Shown piece after piece: positions 9,063 to 11,544 of a DNA stretch of 11,544 nt. The position numbers were made by a program, and so were the translations under genes. How positions within the stretch are numbered: position 1 is the stretch's first letter; each line of letters starts with the position of its first letter. The DNA comes from Dunaliella salina (taxonomy: Eukaryota > Chlorophyta > Chlorophyceae > Chlamydomonadales > Dunaliellaceae), in the NCBI GenBank assembly GCA_002284615.2, contig MU069922.1:169392-180935 (forward strand), in the 5' to 3' direction. The notes under the pieces are model-generated. The model saw nothing but the letters and a program-made list of their open reading frames with translations. It did no database searches and was not told the origin of the DNA.

Positions 9063-11544
<2,482 letters not shown>

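Overview
The window reads as eukaryotic nuclear DNA rich in repeats. Introns with GT..AG borders split every convincing coding signal. Base composition is moderate, long (CA)n/(GT)n tracts occur, and there is no prokaryotic gene packing, ribosome-binding-site-led operon or long uninterrupted ORF. My best guess is a green alga (core chlorophyte, Dunaliella- or other Chlamydomonadales-like). That rests on the short introns with TGCATGCAG-type acceptors, the GC-clustered short palindromes and the style of the transposase. It is an inference and I hold it weakly.

Layout. 1-1460: mostly unassigned sequence with a diverged tandem duplication at 208-588 whose two copies keep an exon-like reading frame. 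1461-1500: a perfect 20-bp tandem. 1620-2215: a degenerate minisatellite of about 132-145 bp units, each carrying a hairpin. 2230-4420: no gene I can support, with copies of a short dispersed repeat. 4424-4615: one small hypothetical ORF. 4353-5477: short GC palindromes around a very long (CA)n region with a C-rich island. 5803-7496, minus strand: a spliced gene encoding a good HMG box over three exons, followed by what looks like the start of a second HMG box that breaks off at a repeat. 7901-8260: a structured, repeat-containing non-coding segment. 9063-11440, plus strand: a hAT-family (DUF659-type) transposase gene in eight exons whose phases can all be matched. It is interrupted by two in-frame stops and runs into a (GT)n tract and the window edge.

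The two genes are on opposite strands with about 1.6 kb between their 5' sides, and nothing suggests that they work together. The HMG protein would be a chromatin or DNA-bending protein. The transposase belongs to a DNA transposon, probably degenerate. I found no CRISPR, defence, biosynthetic or other novel multi-gene system. The points of interest are hidden spliced genes, repeat architecture and repeat-associated splice sites.
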